A stretch of DNA of 64,000 nucleotides from Deltaproteobacteria bacterium RIFCSPHIGHO2_02_FULL_40_28 (GCA_001798135.1 MGRJ01000015.1:62001-126000); one strand, 5' to 3'. Shown: positions 46,556 through 55,854, counted from the stretch's first letter. Numbers and translations: made by a program. Notes: generated from the letters alone by a model not told the origin.

Positions 46556-47827
46556 ATGTTTTCATTCTTTGGTAAAAAAAATAAAAACTATGATTATGAA
46601 AAAATTTTTACTCTTCTTTTGGATCAAGTAACTAATTTTGAGGATTCTTCTGAAAATATTGAAGCCTTACTTAAGATTATTTTTGGAATCGTTGGGGCAG
46701 AAGGGGGATCGTTTTTTTTATTCCAGAAAGAAAAAAACCTTTTTGTTTTAAGCAAATGGATCAATCACAAACCGCTTAATCTTTCAATTTCCGGGGATTA
46801 CGAGTTTTTACATTATCTGAAACAAGTCAAGAATGTGGTTTTTAAAGACGACCTTGTAAAGGAAAATCGCTTTGTAGACATTCGTCAATCCGGCATCAAC
46901 TTTTTTACTCAACTTTCTTGTTGTGCCGTTGTGAGTCTTTTCATTAAAAATCAATTTGTAGGTTTACTTAATTTTGGTCGTAGTGCCGGTTCGGAACCCT
47001 ATGGCATTGAGGATAAAACCATTATGCTGATGATGGGTTATTGGTTGGCCCACACTGTTTCTAATACAGAACTGCTGGGTCAAGTTGTTAATCAAAATAA
47101 AAAATTAGCTGAATTAAGCCAGCTTAAAAACCAAATGATCGGGAATGTAAGCCATGAGCTTAGAACTCCTCTTAATGGAATACTGGGCCTCACTGATTTA
47201 ATTCTGGAAGGAGCTGATGGTTACATTAATGATGATCAAAAAAGGCATCTAGAAATGATTAAAGCCTCTGGAGAATCTCTTTTAGAAATTGTTAATAATA
47301 TCCTCTCGCTGGTTAAGGCCGAGTCTTCTAAAGGAGATATGTTGGTTAAAAAGATTAATTTAGGGCCCATGATTAAAGAGGTTATTGCTCTTTTTGAGGG
47401 AATATTGGCAACTGCTGAAAATCAAGTAGAACTTGTTCTGTTAGATGATGTCATTGTTTTTGGGGATGAAGATCAGGTACGCACCATTTTGATGAACTTG
47501 ATTGGAAATGCCATTAAATTTACCCGGAAAGGACAAATTAAAATCACCATCTCTAAAAGTGGCGAGATGATTAAAGTGTGTGTTTCAGATACAGGCATTG
47601 GGATTTCTGAGGAAGATCAAGAAAAAATCTTTGATGAGTTTTGGCAAGCAAGTCCAGGACCTACAAGAAGTTTTAATGGTACAGGCCTTGGATTATCCAT
47701 TGCCAAGAAAATCATTGCGCGGCATGGAGGACGTCTTTGGGTAGAATCCAGACTTAATCAGGGATCTCATTTCTTTTTTACTCTTCCTTCAAGACCAGCC
47801 AGAATAGCACTAGAAGAAAGTCGATAA
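46556..47827 (+). CDS. GAF-domain sensor histidine kinase
   Basis: 423 residues from ATG 46556. The frame runs open back to 46400, inside the preceding gene, and that extension is not real. Domains: GAF-like sensor at about 25-170, coiled linker, HisKA with the phospho-acceptor in GNVSHELRTPLNGILG near 200, and HATPase_c with NLIGNAIKFT, VSDTGIGIS and GTGLGLSIAKKI. No membrane span is present, so it senses a cytoplasmic signal. No response regulator is adjacent. The NtrC-type one at 54.5 kb could be a partner, but nothing shows it. The 3' end overlaps mqnP. Confidence 0.92.
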   Translation: MFSFFGKKNKNYDYEKIFTLLLDQVTNFEDSSENIEALLKIIFGIVGAEGGSFFLFQKEKNLFVLSKWINHKPLNLSISGDYEFLHYLKQVKNVVFKDDLVKENRFVDIRQSGINFFTQLSCCAVVSLFIKNQFVGLLNFGRSAGSEPYGIEDKTIMLMMGYWLAHTVSNTELLGQVVNQNKKLAELSQLKNQMIGNVSHELRTPLNGILGLTDLILEGADGYINDDQKRHLEMIKASGESLLEIVNNILSLVKAESSKGDMLVKKINLGPMIKEVIALFEGILATAENQVELVLLDDVIVFGDEDQVRTILMNLIGNAIKFTRKGQIKITISKSGEMIKVCVSDTGIGISEEDQEKIFDEFWQASPGPTRSFNGTGLGLSIAKKIIARHGGRLWVESRLNQGSHFFFTLPSRPARIALEESR

Positions 47828-48667
47828 AACTCCCAAGAAAAAGATAAAAGAAATAAAACCATTGGCTGTAAAAAAAGCCTGGTTAATTTTAGAAAGATTG
47901 GTGGGTTTTAAAATGGCATGTTCCCATAGTAAAATAAATCCTATGAGTAACACAGCAATAAAGTAGACGGCTTTAAGCTGCATCACAAAACCAAAAATAA
48001 AAAAAAGAATAAGAGAAAAGAAATGAAAGAGAGAGCTCATCTGCAGTGTTTTTGGAATTCCCCATTTGACCACAAGAGATTTTAATCCCTGATCTTGATC
48101 AAAATGATAATCTTGGATGGCATAAAGCAGATCAAAACCACAAACCCATAATAAAACAGCCATGCTTAAAAAAAGAATTTTAGGTTCGATTTTTCCTGTA
48201 ACAGCAATCCAGGAGGCCAGAGGAGATAACCCTAAAGCGGCCCCGAGATAAAAATGTGTCCAATAGGTGAATCTTTTAAGATAAGAATAAGCACAAAGAA
48301 AAAGAAGGGTGGGGATGGCAAGAATGAAAACCAGAGAATTAAGCTGAAAAGTGAAAAAAACAAAAAAAAGTGCATTAATAAAAATAAATACAAGGGCAAA
48401 CCCGGATGAAATTTGGCCTTGAGGAATATGTCTTGAATTTGTTCGTGGATTAAGAGCATCAAAATGAGCATCTGCTAATCGATTAAAAGCCATGGCTACA
48501 TTTCTAGCGGTAACCATACAAAGAATAATCAAAATTAAGATTTTAAGGTTAAAATTACCCCTTGAAGCTAAAAAAAAAGAAGCTAGGGCAAAGGGCATGG
48601 CAAAGAGGGTATGAGAAAATTTAACAAAATCTAGAGTTGTTCTTAATTTGTAAAAAAAGGCCTTCAT
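47810..48667 (-). CDS. mqnP: UbiA-family prenyltransferase, probably MqnP of the futalosine route
   Basis: 285 residues from ATG 48667, which overlaps the upstream stop (ATGA). A GTG at 48676 is possible but unneeded. An integral membrane protein with about eight spans and both aspartate-rich motifs: NRLADAHFDALNPRT near residue 65 and YAIQDYHFDQDQG near 180. It attaches a polyprenyl chain to the aromatic head group. Together with mqnA, mqnC and the UbiX/UbiD-type neighbours it is best read as MqnP; 4-hydroxybenzoate transferase UbiA of ubiquinone synthesis is the alternative. Confidence 0.83.
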   Translation of the reverse strand: MKAFFYKLRTTLDFVKFSHTLFAMPFALASFFLASRGNFNLKILILIILCMVTARNVAMAFNRLADAHFDALNPRTNSRHIPQGQISSGFALVFIFINALFFVFFTFQLNSLVFILAIPTLLFLCAYSYLKRFTYWTHFYLGAALGLSPLASWIAVTGKIEPKILFLSMAVLLWVCGFDLLYAIQDYHFDQDQGLKSLVVKWGIPKTLQMSSLFHFFSLILFFIFGFVMQLKAVYFIAVLLIGFILLWEHAILKPTNLSKINQAFFTANGFISFIFFLGVLSTFF

Positions 48668-49209
48668 TCTTTCCACCGTTTCATCATTGCGTTATCAATT
48701 CCCATATGATCCAAAATACGAGAGGTAACAGTTGCTGCTACTTGTTCAATATTTTGTGGGCTCGAATAAAAAGAAGGAATAGCTGGTATCAGAGTAACAC
48801 CAGCAAGAGCAAGTAATCTTAAATTCTCAATGTGAATAAGGGAGAAGGGAGTATCTCTAGGCACTAGAATTAATTTCCTTTTTTCTTTCAAAAAAACATC
48901 GGCCGTACGAGTAAGAATATCATTTGAAATTCCATGAGCAATACGGGCAAGGGATCCCATACTACAAGGGACAATGGTCATTACATCATACTTTGCTGAT
49001 CCAGAAGCAAAAGGAACATCAAAGTTGTTGGGTTCAAAATGAGGATATCCCATTTCAGATAATTCTAATCCTGTTTCTTCACGAAAAACTCTTTTGCCAT
49101 TATGAGAAGAAAGCAGTGCAACCTCATGATTTGTTTTTTTTAAACACTCAATTACTTGTCTGGCATAAATGGCACCACTGGCCCCTGTAACTCCAATAAT
49201 AATTTTCAT
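48664..49209 (-). CDS. mqnM: UbiX-type flavin prenyltransferase (MqnM)
   Basis: 181 residues from ATG 49209. The family opening IIIGVTGASGAIYA is at the N-terminus, with VPCSMGSLARIAHGISNDILTR near 85-105 and LILVPRDTPFSLIHIENL near 115. It makes the prenylated FMN cofactor for the UbiD-type decarboxylase encoded two genes upstream in the same operon. The gene name ubiX would fit as well. It overlaps menG and mqnP by four bases on each side. Confidence 0.9.
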   Translation of the reverse strand: MKIIIGVTGASGAIYARQVIECLKKTNHEVALLSSHNGKRVFREETGLELSEMGYPHFEPNNFDVPFASGSAKYDVMTIVPCSMGSLARIAHGISNDILTRTADVFLKEKRKLILVPRDTPFSLIHIENLRLLALAGVTLIPAIPSFYSSPQNIEQVAATVTSRILDHMGIDNAMMKRWKE

Positions 49210-49904
49210 AAAACCTTTCGTGCACACATAAGACTTGAAATACCGAAAAAGAAATCATGTGAATGATAAAAAGAAAAACCTTCTTTTGAGAAAAGATTTT
49301 TAGCTTCATCCAAAGTAAAAAAATTATCAATGGATCGATTAAGATAATGATAGGCTTCCCCATTTCCAGAAATAAGACCTCCTATCCAAGGCATGATATA
49401 ACGCCCATAAGTGGCATAAAAGAGACGGGAGAAAAACCTTTGGGGTTTAAAAAAATCCAAAAGAAGAACAATGCCTCCTGGTTTTAAAAGTCTTTTTATC
49501 TCCAGAATAGCATTTTGAGGATGGTCGAGATTTCTGAAACCATAACCACAAAGGATGGCATCGAAGGTTTCATCTGAAAAAGGGGTGTTTAATGCATCTC
49601 CACGTACAAGGCTTACACGATTTAAAAATGCAGGTGGAATTTTGTCTTTCCCTTGGTCTAACATTTTTTTCGAAAAATCAAGAGCCGAAACACGAGAAAG
49701 AGGTAAAAAATTTAATGTCTCGAGAGTTAAATCCAGGGTTCCTGCACACAAGTCGAGAATAACAGAATTTTTATCTTTTAGTGACGCTAATTGACAAACA
49801 GCTTTTTCTCTCCAGGCAAGGTCGCGCCCAAAACTTAAAAGACGATTAGTTACATCGTAGCTTGATGATATCGAATCAAAATAATTTTTAACAAGCTCAC
49901 TCAT
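49206..49904 (-). CDS. menG: Demethylmenaquinone methyltransferase (UbiE/MenG)
   Basis: 232 residues. An SAM-dependent methyltransferase with the UbiE signature: YDVTNRLLSFGRDLAWR near residue 15, the SAM loop LDLCAGTLDLTL near 50 and GYGFRNLDHPQNAI near 115. It methylates demethylmenaquinone in the last step. The operon of mqnL, menG, mqnM and mqnP makes menaquinone rather than ubiquinone the probable product. One base separates it from mqnL upstream. Confidence 0.93.
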   Translation of the reverse strand: MSELVKNYFDSISSSYDVTNRLLSFGRDLAWREKAVCQLASLKDKNSVILDLCAGTLDLTLETLNFLPLSRVSALDFSKKMLDQGKDKIPPAFLNRVSLVRGDALNTPFSDETFDAILCGYGFRNLDHPQNAILEIKRLLKPGGIVLLLDFFKPQRFFSRLFYATYGRYIMPWIGGLISGNGEAYHYLNRSIDNFFTLDEAKNLFSKEGFSFYHSHDFFFGISSLMCARKVL

Positions 49905-49905
49905 T

Positions 49906-51381
49906 TTAAGCGTTCCTTATTTTTGACCAAAAAATATCCATTTTCTTTTTTATTTCATTTTCCATAACAATTGTTTTTGGCCATTCTCGTTGATAACCTT
50001 CTTCCCTCCACTTTGTAGTGGCATCAATACCCATTTTAGAACCAATGCCAAAATAAGGAGCTGCATGATCTAATGCATCTACAGGCCCATCTGTAAAAAT
50101 AATATCCCTTTGGGCATCGATATTATTAGAGACCCTCCAGGTTACCTCTGCTAAATTTTGTACATTCACATCTTCATCAACAACAATAATACATTTTGAA
50201 AACATGAGTTGTCCCATTCCCCAAAGGCTACTCATGATTTTTTTGGCATGGGCTGGGTAAGATTTTTTAATAGAAAGGATTACCAAATTATGAAAGCAGG
50301 CTTCTACTGGTAAATTCATATCGATAATTTCCGGGAAGGTGAGTTGAATGAGAGGAAGAAAAATACGTTCGATCGCTTTCCCCATAAAACCATCCTCCAT
50401 AGGGGGAACCCCAACAATGGTTGTTGGATAAATCATATTTTTCCGATGTGTAATGGCTGTTACATGGAGGGCAGGGTAGAGATCAATGGGGGTGTAATAA
50501 CCTGTATGATCTCCAAAAGGGCCTTCTGGAATTAATGGCAGATTGGGATCAACATAACCTTCTATAATCATTTCACTACTAGCCGGAACTTCTAAATCAT
50601 TTGTTTTGCACTTCACTAATTCCACACTCTTTTTTCTCAAGAAACCTGCAAATAAAAATTCATCAAAATTATCCGGAAGAGGGCAGGCTGCAGAAAAAGT
50701 AATAGCAGGATCTCCTCCCAAAAAGATGGCCACGGGAATTTTTTGTCCCAATTCTTGATAGCGTTGAAAATGCCGAGAACCGTGTTTGTGAATTTGCCAA
50801 TGCATCGCTGCCTTATTTTTATCCTTAATTTGCACACGATACATCCCTACATTACGAATGCCTGTATCTGGGTCCTTTGAAATGGTTCCGCCAAAGGTGA
50901 TAAAAGATCCACCATCCTTGGGCCAACATTTTAGAATGGGAAAATCATTGAGATTAATGGCATCACCTTGTATCACTATTTCCTGACAACTCCCTTCTGA
51001 AACTTTTTTTGGTGCAAAAGAAGCAATTTGCACCAAGGTAGGAAGCATCTTAATTTTTTCAAGAAAAGTTGTGGGTGGTTGTTGTTTGATAAGGGCCCTA
51101 ATCTCGTCTGCCACTTCATCAATTTTTTCCACATGAAGTGCCAAATTCATTCTTCGTTTTGAACCAAGAGCATTAATTAAAACAGGCTGGGATGATTTTT
51201 TTTGATTGTTATGATTGTAGACATTTTCAAACAGAAGAGCCAATCCACCATCTTTACTTTTACTCATGCGATCACAAATTTCAGTAATTTCTAAACAAGT
51301 AGAAATGGTGTCCTGAATACGGATCAATTCCCCTTCATGTTCTAAAACCTCTATAAAATGATGTAAATTTTTATAAGCCAT
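49906..51381 (-). CDS. mqnL: UbiD-family decarboxylase, probably MqnL
   Basis: 491 residues, full UbiD length. Conserved segments: GGLALLFENV near residue 44, FGGTISKDPDTGIRNVGMYR near 165, HKHGSRHFQRY, IFLGGDPAITFSAACPLP, EGPFGDHTGYYTP near 290 (with the catalytic Glu and prFMN-binding residues) and HNLVILSIKKSYPAHAKK. It should decarboxylate the bicyclic naphthoate-type head group using prenyl-FMN from MqnM. First gene of the four-gene operon. AGAGG lies two bases before ATG. Confidence 0.88.
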   Translation of the reverse strand: MAYKNLHHFIEVLEHEGELIRIQDTISTCLEITEICDRMSKSKDGGLALLFENVYNHNNQKKSSQPVLINALGSKRRMNLALHVEKIDEVADEIRALIKQQPPTTFLEKIKMLPTLVQIASFAPKKVSEGSCQEIVIQGDAINLNDFPILKCWPKDGGSFITFGGTISKDPDTGIRNVGMYRVQIKDKNKAAMHWQIHKHGSRHFQRYQELGQKIPVAIFLGGDPAITFSAACPLPDNFDEFLFAGFLRKKSVELVKCKTNDLEVPASSEMIIEGYVDPNLPLIPEGPFGDHTGYYTPIDLYPALHVTAITHRKNMIYPTTIVGVPPMEDGFMGKAIERIFLPLIQLTFPEIIDMNLPVEACFHNLVILSIKKSYPAHAKKIMSSLWGMGQLMFSKCIIVVDEDVNVQNLAEVTWRVSNNIDAQRDIIFTDGPVDALDHAAPYFGIGSKMGIDATTKWREEGYQREWPKTIVMENEIKKKMDIFWSKIRNA

Positions 51382-51401
51382 AACCTCTAGTCACGTTATA
51401 C

Positions 51402-51431
51402 TTGCATAGAGACCCTGTTCGGCCCTATAAC
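51402..51431 (+). promoter_or_regulatory. Promoter-like site ahead of the small unknown gene
   Basis: TTGCAT at 51402-51407 and TATAAC at 51426-51431 with an 18-base spacer. The -35 box is weak and the -10 box is good. ATG 51439 is 7 bases beyond the -10 box, and no ribosome binding site is visible, so the message is probably leaderless. Confidence 0.45.
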
Positions 51432-51438
51432 ATTAAAC

Positions 51439-51759
51439 ATGAATAATAAAGAGAAAATCAGGAATAAATACTTAGAACTATCCCGAATGGACAAGGAAAT
51501 TGTAGGGACTGCCTTGGTTAAGGTAAACCTGGGAGTAGGGATGCCAGGGGATTTAAGAATGATTGCTGATTTCTTGAGAGGAAGCCCTTATATTGCCAAA
51601 AAGGGCACATTAGATGCTCTTATTCATTATCTCCATGCCGACCATACCGACACCAAAACGGACCCACCTGCCAATTTACCTCCTGATCGTTTAACCGAGC
51701 TTAATGTGTTTGATGAAGATCATGAGATTACCGCCAAAGAAAAAATTCCAAAGAGGTAG
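51439..51759 (+). CDS. Small protein of unknown function
   Basis: 106 residues, soluble, no signal peptide. The first ~75 residues look like a helical domain (NKEKIRNKYLELSRMDKEIV, LRMIADFLRG). The tail is proline-rich (TDPPANLPPDRL) and acidic. I recognise no family. It is divergent from the mqnL operon. Its TAG stop codon is formed by the first bases of the 59-bp palindromic element, so the original C-terminus may have been different before that element arrived. Confidence 0.6.
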   Translation: MNNKEKIRNKYLELSRMDKEIVGTALVKVNLGVGMPGDLRMIADFLRGSPYIAKKGTLDALIHYLHADHTDTKTDPPANLPPDRLTELNVFDEDHEITAKEKIPKR

Positions 51760-51814
51760 GGGCAACCCCCCGTGGTTGCCCTTTTCATGGGCGGCCACAG
51801 GGGGCCGCCCCTAC
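51756..51814. repeat. 59-bp double-hairpin palindromic element
   Basis: Outer ends are exact inverted copies: GTAGGGGC at 51756-51763 and GCCCCTAC at 51807-51814. Inside are two hairpins, GGGCAACC/GGTTGCCC and GGGCGGCC/GGCCGCCC. It is strikingly GC-rich against its surroundings. The TAG in each end is the stop codon of the flanking gene (51757-51759 on plus, 51813-51811 on minus). It resembles REP-type intergenic repeats found in many copies in some uncultured bacteria, and may also terminate transcription from both sides. Confidence 0.8.
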
Positions 51815-54372
51815 GTTTCAGGGCAAACAATAGAAGTAATACATTTTTTGAAATTTAAGTATTTTTTTGAAACTCTGGAAATATCTGCCAAAGTTACTGC
51901 TGCAATTTTTTGCGCATAATGGAGATAAGCATCAAAACCCAAACCATATAGTTCTGAATAAACAAGACTCGCAGCAATGCTAGATCCTTTTTGAAGATCC
52001 AAATCATAATTGCCAATGATATAATTTTTAGAGCGATCTAATTCGCTGTCAGAAATAGATTCTCCACAAATTTTGTTTAATTGGGCCACCATGGCATTTT
52101 GAGCTTCTTCTAATTTGGAAGGATCCGAAGCAATATAGGTGGCAAAATATCCACCAGACAAGCCAAAGGATGTCATAGACGTTACTGTATAAGCCAGCGA
52201 GCGGCGATCCCTCAATTCGAGAAACAATCTTCCCCCTTGACCAGAAAGAACATTACTTAAAACTTCGAGAGCATAACGATCGGGATGTTTTAGTCCCGGA
52301 GTTCCAAATCCGATCACTAAATGAGACTGCATTTTATCCTTGTGTACGATGGTTGTGATGGATTTTGCAGGAAGAGGAACAGAGGCACAAGCTTGTTTTC
52401 TAAATGAAGATTTCAAATGCATAAGCTCTGCTTCAAAAAATGAAATTATTTCTTCTGGATTAAAATCACCAACGACAGAAAAAACAAAAGGAGATTTTTG
52501 ACATTTTTTGTTCAAGGCTTTAAGGGCCTCCGCATCTATTTTTTGAACAGTATTTTTTGTACCAATTGCTGGCATGCCATAAGAATGATTTGGAAAAAGG
52601 GTTTTAGCAAAACCTTTGAAGGCTAATTGTGCGGGGTGATCATTTTCTTGACGAATAGCTTCTAGGGTAAGATCTTTTTCTTTTTTAACCTCTACTCGCT
52701 CAAAAGTAGGATTTAAAAAAACATCCAAAAAGAGATCCAAGCCCAACTGCTTTTTATCCGAGAGAAAATCTGCCGACAAACCCCAGCTATCTCTTCCTGA
52801 AACCCCATTGATTGATCCGCCAATTTCTTCACAAATTTCAGAAATTTGGAGGGCATTTTTTTTTGTAGTTCCTTTGTCCAGCAGGGAAGTCATCAGTTGA
52901 TAAATTCCATTTGTATTTTTATTCTCATAACCAAGTCCCCCCATCGATGCCATTTTAACTGAAATCAAAGGAAGCCTGTGTGATGGTTTAAGTAGAAGAG
53001 TGATGCTATTAGCAAAAACAATTTTGGTTAAATCTTTTCTTTGTTCTTGTTTGTATTTTTTTTGAATTCTATTTTTTTTCTTGGCCAAGGAAATGAGAAT
53101 GTCTTTTGTGAGTTTGATTTTTTCCTTATGAGGATGAAGAATATTAATCCCTGCCTTACTCCAATTAAGATAAGTGTTTGCAACATGTTGTATATCATGG
53201 GGCTTTACTTGATCTAATCTTTCTAAATATTCCTTTTCAAAATTAAGACTCCCGGCTGTTGTTTCATACATCATCCATTTTCTGACACAGCCTTCACAAG
53301 TTTCCTTAGTATAGTAAAGTGAGCTTTTAAGATCAGATCGCATTCTCTCTAAAACCATTGGGTCACAGAGATTTTTTTGAACTGTTTCGATTTCAATACC
53401 AATGGCTTTAATGAGTTCCTTTGTTTTTCCTGAAAAATGATTAGTTGAAATAAAGAAAAGTCCTGCCTCTTTTGGGGTATAGGCATAAGAATAAATTGAA
53501 AAAGCTAATTCTTTTTTCTTTCTTACATTTTGTTCTAGAAGTGAGGTTTCACCCTCACCTAAAAAACGGGAAAGTAAATCAAGAGTAGGAACATGAGGAT
53601 GTTTAATATCAGGAATAGGAAAAGCAATATTCATAAAACTAGATTCAAAAGGAGAACCATGAAGTGAAAAAGAAGAGGGAGGATTAATGCTTTGAAAAGG
53701 AACATAAACCGGGGATTTATGAATGGGTTTATGAGAAAAAATATTTTTTACGGTTTCAAGAGCTTCATCCACGCTTACATCACCACAGATACCAAGAACC
53801 ATATTGGCGGGATGATACCATCTTTGATAGTAATCCTTAACAATTCCTGGAGTAAAACTTTTGATAGTATTTTCATACCCAATGATGGGACGACCATAGT
53901 TATGGTGGGGAAAGGCTTTTGAAAAAGTATGCTCAGATAAAACAGAGCGGGGATTATCTTTCGAACGTTTCAATTCTTCTAAGATAACTTCCAACTCATG
54001 TGAAAGTTCAACCGGATCAATGATGGCATCAAACATCATTTCTTTTAAAAGCCTTAAAGCAAGGATCCAATTTTTTTTGGGCAAGTTGATATAATAAACT
54101 GTTTGATCAAAAGCAGTGTAAGCATTGAGTTCGCCTCCGTTAGCTTCAACAAGGGAGGCAATTTCTCCTGGCTTATAAGAAGTGGTCCCTTTAAAAACCA
54201 TGTGTTCTAACACATGACTCAAACCAGCTTCTTCATTTTTTTCCATCACAGAACCAACTTTAATGCCTATTTGGAGTGAAACAACGGGAGCATGGTGGTT
54301 TGATTCAATGAGTATTTTTAAGCCGTTATCTAAATAATGAACTTGGACACAATCTAAGGAAGTTGTCTGCAT
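51811..54372 (-). CDS. M16 family zinc metallopeptidase (two-domain)
   Basis: 853 residues holding two M16 units. The first is active: inverted zinc motif HVLEH (His53, Glu56, His57) and Glu133 in VILEELKRS. The second (from about 440) has the M16 C-terminal features RDRRSLAYTVTSM and a glycine-rich segment but no zinc motif. The layout is that of single-chain pitrilysin-like or fused PqqF/PqqL-type proteins. No signal peptide is seen, so it may be cytoplasmic. The TAG stop is supplied by the palindromic element. It is divergent from the NtrC-type gene. Confidence 0.9.
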   Translation of the reverse strand: MQTTSLDCVQVHYLDNGLKILIESNHHAPVVSLQIGIKVGSVMEKNEEAGLSHVLEHMVFKGTTSYKPGEIASLVEANGGELNAYTAFDQTVYYINLPKKNWILALRLLKEMMFDAIIDPVELSHELEVILEELKRSKDNPRSVLSEHTFSKAFPHHNYGRPIIGYENTIKSFTPGIVKDYYQRWYHPANMVLGICGDVSVDEALETVKNIFSHKPIHKSPVYVPFQSINPPSSFSLHGSPFESSFMNIAFPIPDIKHPHVPTLDLLSRFLGEGETSLLEQNVRKKKELAFSIYSYAYTPKEAGLFFISTNHFSGKTKELIKAIGIEIETVQKNLCDPMVLERMRSDLKSSLYYTKETCEGCVRKWMMYETTAGSLNFEKEYLERLDQVKPHDIQHVANTYLNWSKAGINILHPHKEKIKLTKDILISLAKKKNRIQKKYKQEQRKDLTKIVFANSITLLLKPSHRLPLISVKMASMGGLGYENKNTNGIYQLMTSLLDKGTTKKNALQISEICEEIGGSINGVSGRDSWGLSADFLSDKKQLGLDLFLDVFLNPTFERVEVKKEKDLTLEAIRQENDHPAQLAFKGFAKTLFPNHSYGMPAIGTKNTVQKIDAEALKALNKKCQKSPFVFSVVGDFNPEEIISFFEAELMHLKSSFRKQACASVPLPAKSITTIVHKDKMQSHLVIGFGTPGLKHPDRYALEVLSNVLSGQGGRLFLELRDRRSLAYTVTSMTSFGLSGGYFATYIASDPSKLEEAQNAMVAQLNKICGESISDSELDRSKNYIIGNYDLDLQKGSSIAASLVYSELYGLGFDAYLHYAQKIAAVTLADISRVSKKYLNFKKCITSIVCPET

Positions 54373-54453
54373 TAATTACCCCTTTTTTCTACCTTTACGC
54401 ATTTGTAAAACTAATGTAAAATATTTGATATCACTCAATAAAGCGCCAAAAAA

Positions 54454-55851
54454 ATGACAGAAAAAAACATAACTCTAGTTGAAGATGATGGCACACTGCG
54501 TCTAGCTATTCGTAGCTTTCTAGAACGCTTAGACTATTCTGTCCAAGCTTTTGAATCAGTAGAAGAAGCTACAAAGCATATAAACCCTTCAACTGATCTC
54601 ATCCTGTCCGATATCATGATGGCAGGTTTAAGCGGCTTTGACCTGCTTAAGTTTACCATCAAAAAATACCCCCATATTCCGGTTATTCTCATGACAGCCT
54701 TTGGTTCTATTGAAAAAGCCGTCGAAGCAATGAAAGTGGGGGCTTATGACTTTTTAGTCAAACCTTTTTCTCTTTCAGTTTTAGAAACCTCCATTAACGC
54801 AGCCTTTCTCGATCGCAAACCACCCTTTAGTAAAGATTTAGAAAATCCATCACAAGAAGCCCATGTTGCTTCTCATATCAGAATATCCGAACGTTTTCTT
54901 ACCAATAATCCACGCATGTTAGAAATGATTGAAAATACCAAAAAAATCGCCACAAGCAAAGCCACAGTATTAATTCAGGGCGAATCGGGAACAGGAAAAG
55001 AATTTGTAGCCCATATGATTCATGAATTTAGTCCACGAAAAGACAGAATTTTTGTTGCGATTAATTGCGCAGCCATGCCTGACACTCTTTTAGAATCAGA
55101 ACTTTTTGGTCATGAAAAAGGGGCCTTTACAGGAGCCGTGGCAAGACAAGTAGGTAAGTTTGAGCTGTCAAATAATGGGACCATTCTTTTAGATGAAATT
55201 AGCGAGATGAGTCTTGCCATGCAAACCAAGCTTTTAAGAGTGCTTCAAGAATGTGAAATATATCGTGTAGGAGGTATAAAACCCATTCCCCTCAATTTAA
55301 GAGTTATTGCTACTACCAATAGAGATCTCTATGAATACATGAAGACAGGACATTTTAGGGAAGATTTATTTTATCGATTGAATGTGATTCCGATTATTGT
55401 ACCCCCATTAAGAGAGAGGGGAGAAGATACCCTATTTTTATCCCAAAAATTTTTAGACGAATTTGCCACTCTTCATGCTCGTAAAAATTTAAAAATTGAT
55501 GAGAACATCAAAAAGAAAATTAGCTCTTATGCCTGGCCAGGCAATGTGCGTGAGCTTAGAAATACGATGGAAAGAGCCATTCTAGTGGGAGATTTTAATG
55601 TGATTGATGAAAACCAAGCTCTATCCAATAATATTCAAGAAGCATCTTCTCAAAAATCAACTTTTCCTTTTACAAATATGACCCTGGGCGCCATTGAAAA
55701 GATAGTTATCATCCAAACATTACAAGAATGTAATGGAAACAAAACAAAAACTGCAAGCAAGCTTGGGATTTCACTACGTACCCTTCGAAACAAACTGAAA
55801 AGTTATGACTCCGCTTCTCCTTATTTAGATGCTGAAACTGATGGTCTTTAA
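54454..55851 (+). CDS. Sigma54-dependent response regulator (NtrC family)
   Basis: 465 residues. Receiver domain 1-120 with the phospho-acceptor Asp53 (LSDIMM) and acidic pair EDD near 10. AAA+ domain with Walker A GESGTGKE near 177, the sigma54-contact loop GAFTGA near 223, LLDEISEMS, and arginine fingers. The C-terminal Fis-type helix-turn-helix is NGNKTKTASKLGISLRTLRNKL near 430. It activates transcription at -24/-12 promoters after phosphorylation. The cognate kinase is unknown. Confidence 0.95.
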   Translation: MTEKNITLVEDDGTLRLAIRSFLERLDYSVQAFESVEEATKHINPSTDLILSDIMMAGLSGFDLLKFTIKKYPHIPVILMTAFGSIEKAVEAMKVGAYDFLVKPFSLSVLETSINAAFLDRKPPFSKDLENPSQEAHVASHIRISERFLTNNPRMLEMIENTKKIATSKATVLIQGESGTGKEFVAHMIHEFSPRKDRIFVAINCAAMPDTLLESELFGHEKGAFTGAVARQVGKFELSNNGTILLDEISEMSLAMQTKLLRVLQECEIYRVGGIKPIPLNLRVIATTNRDLYEYMKTGHFREDLFYRLNVIPIIVPPLRERGEDTLFLSQKFLDEFATLHARKNLKIDENIKKKISSYAWPGNVRELRNTMERAILVGDFNVIDENQALSNNIQEASSQKSTFPFTNMTLGAIEKIVIIQTLQECNGNKTKTASKLGISLRTLRNKLKSYDSASPYLDAETDGL

Positions 55852-55854
55852 AGC

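Noticed and set aside
47810-51381. Ubiquinone (ubiA/ubiX/ubiE/ubiD) operon
   Set aside because: mqnA and mqnC in the same window indicate menaquinone by the futalosine route; no ubiquinone-specific gene is present.
54372-54453. Sigma70 promoter TTGTAA-N17-TGATAT ahead of the NtrC-type gene
   Set aside because: Matches are only four and three of six in very AT-rich DNA, so it cannot be told from chance.
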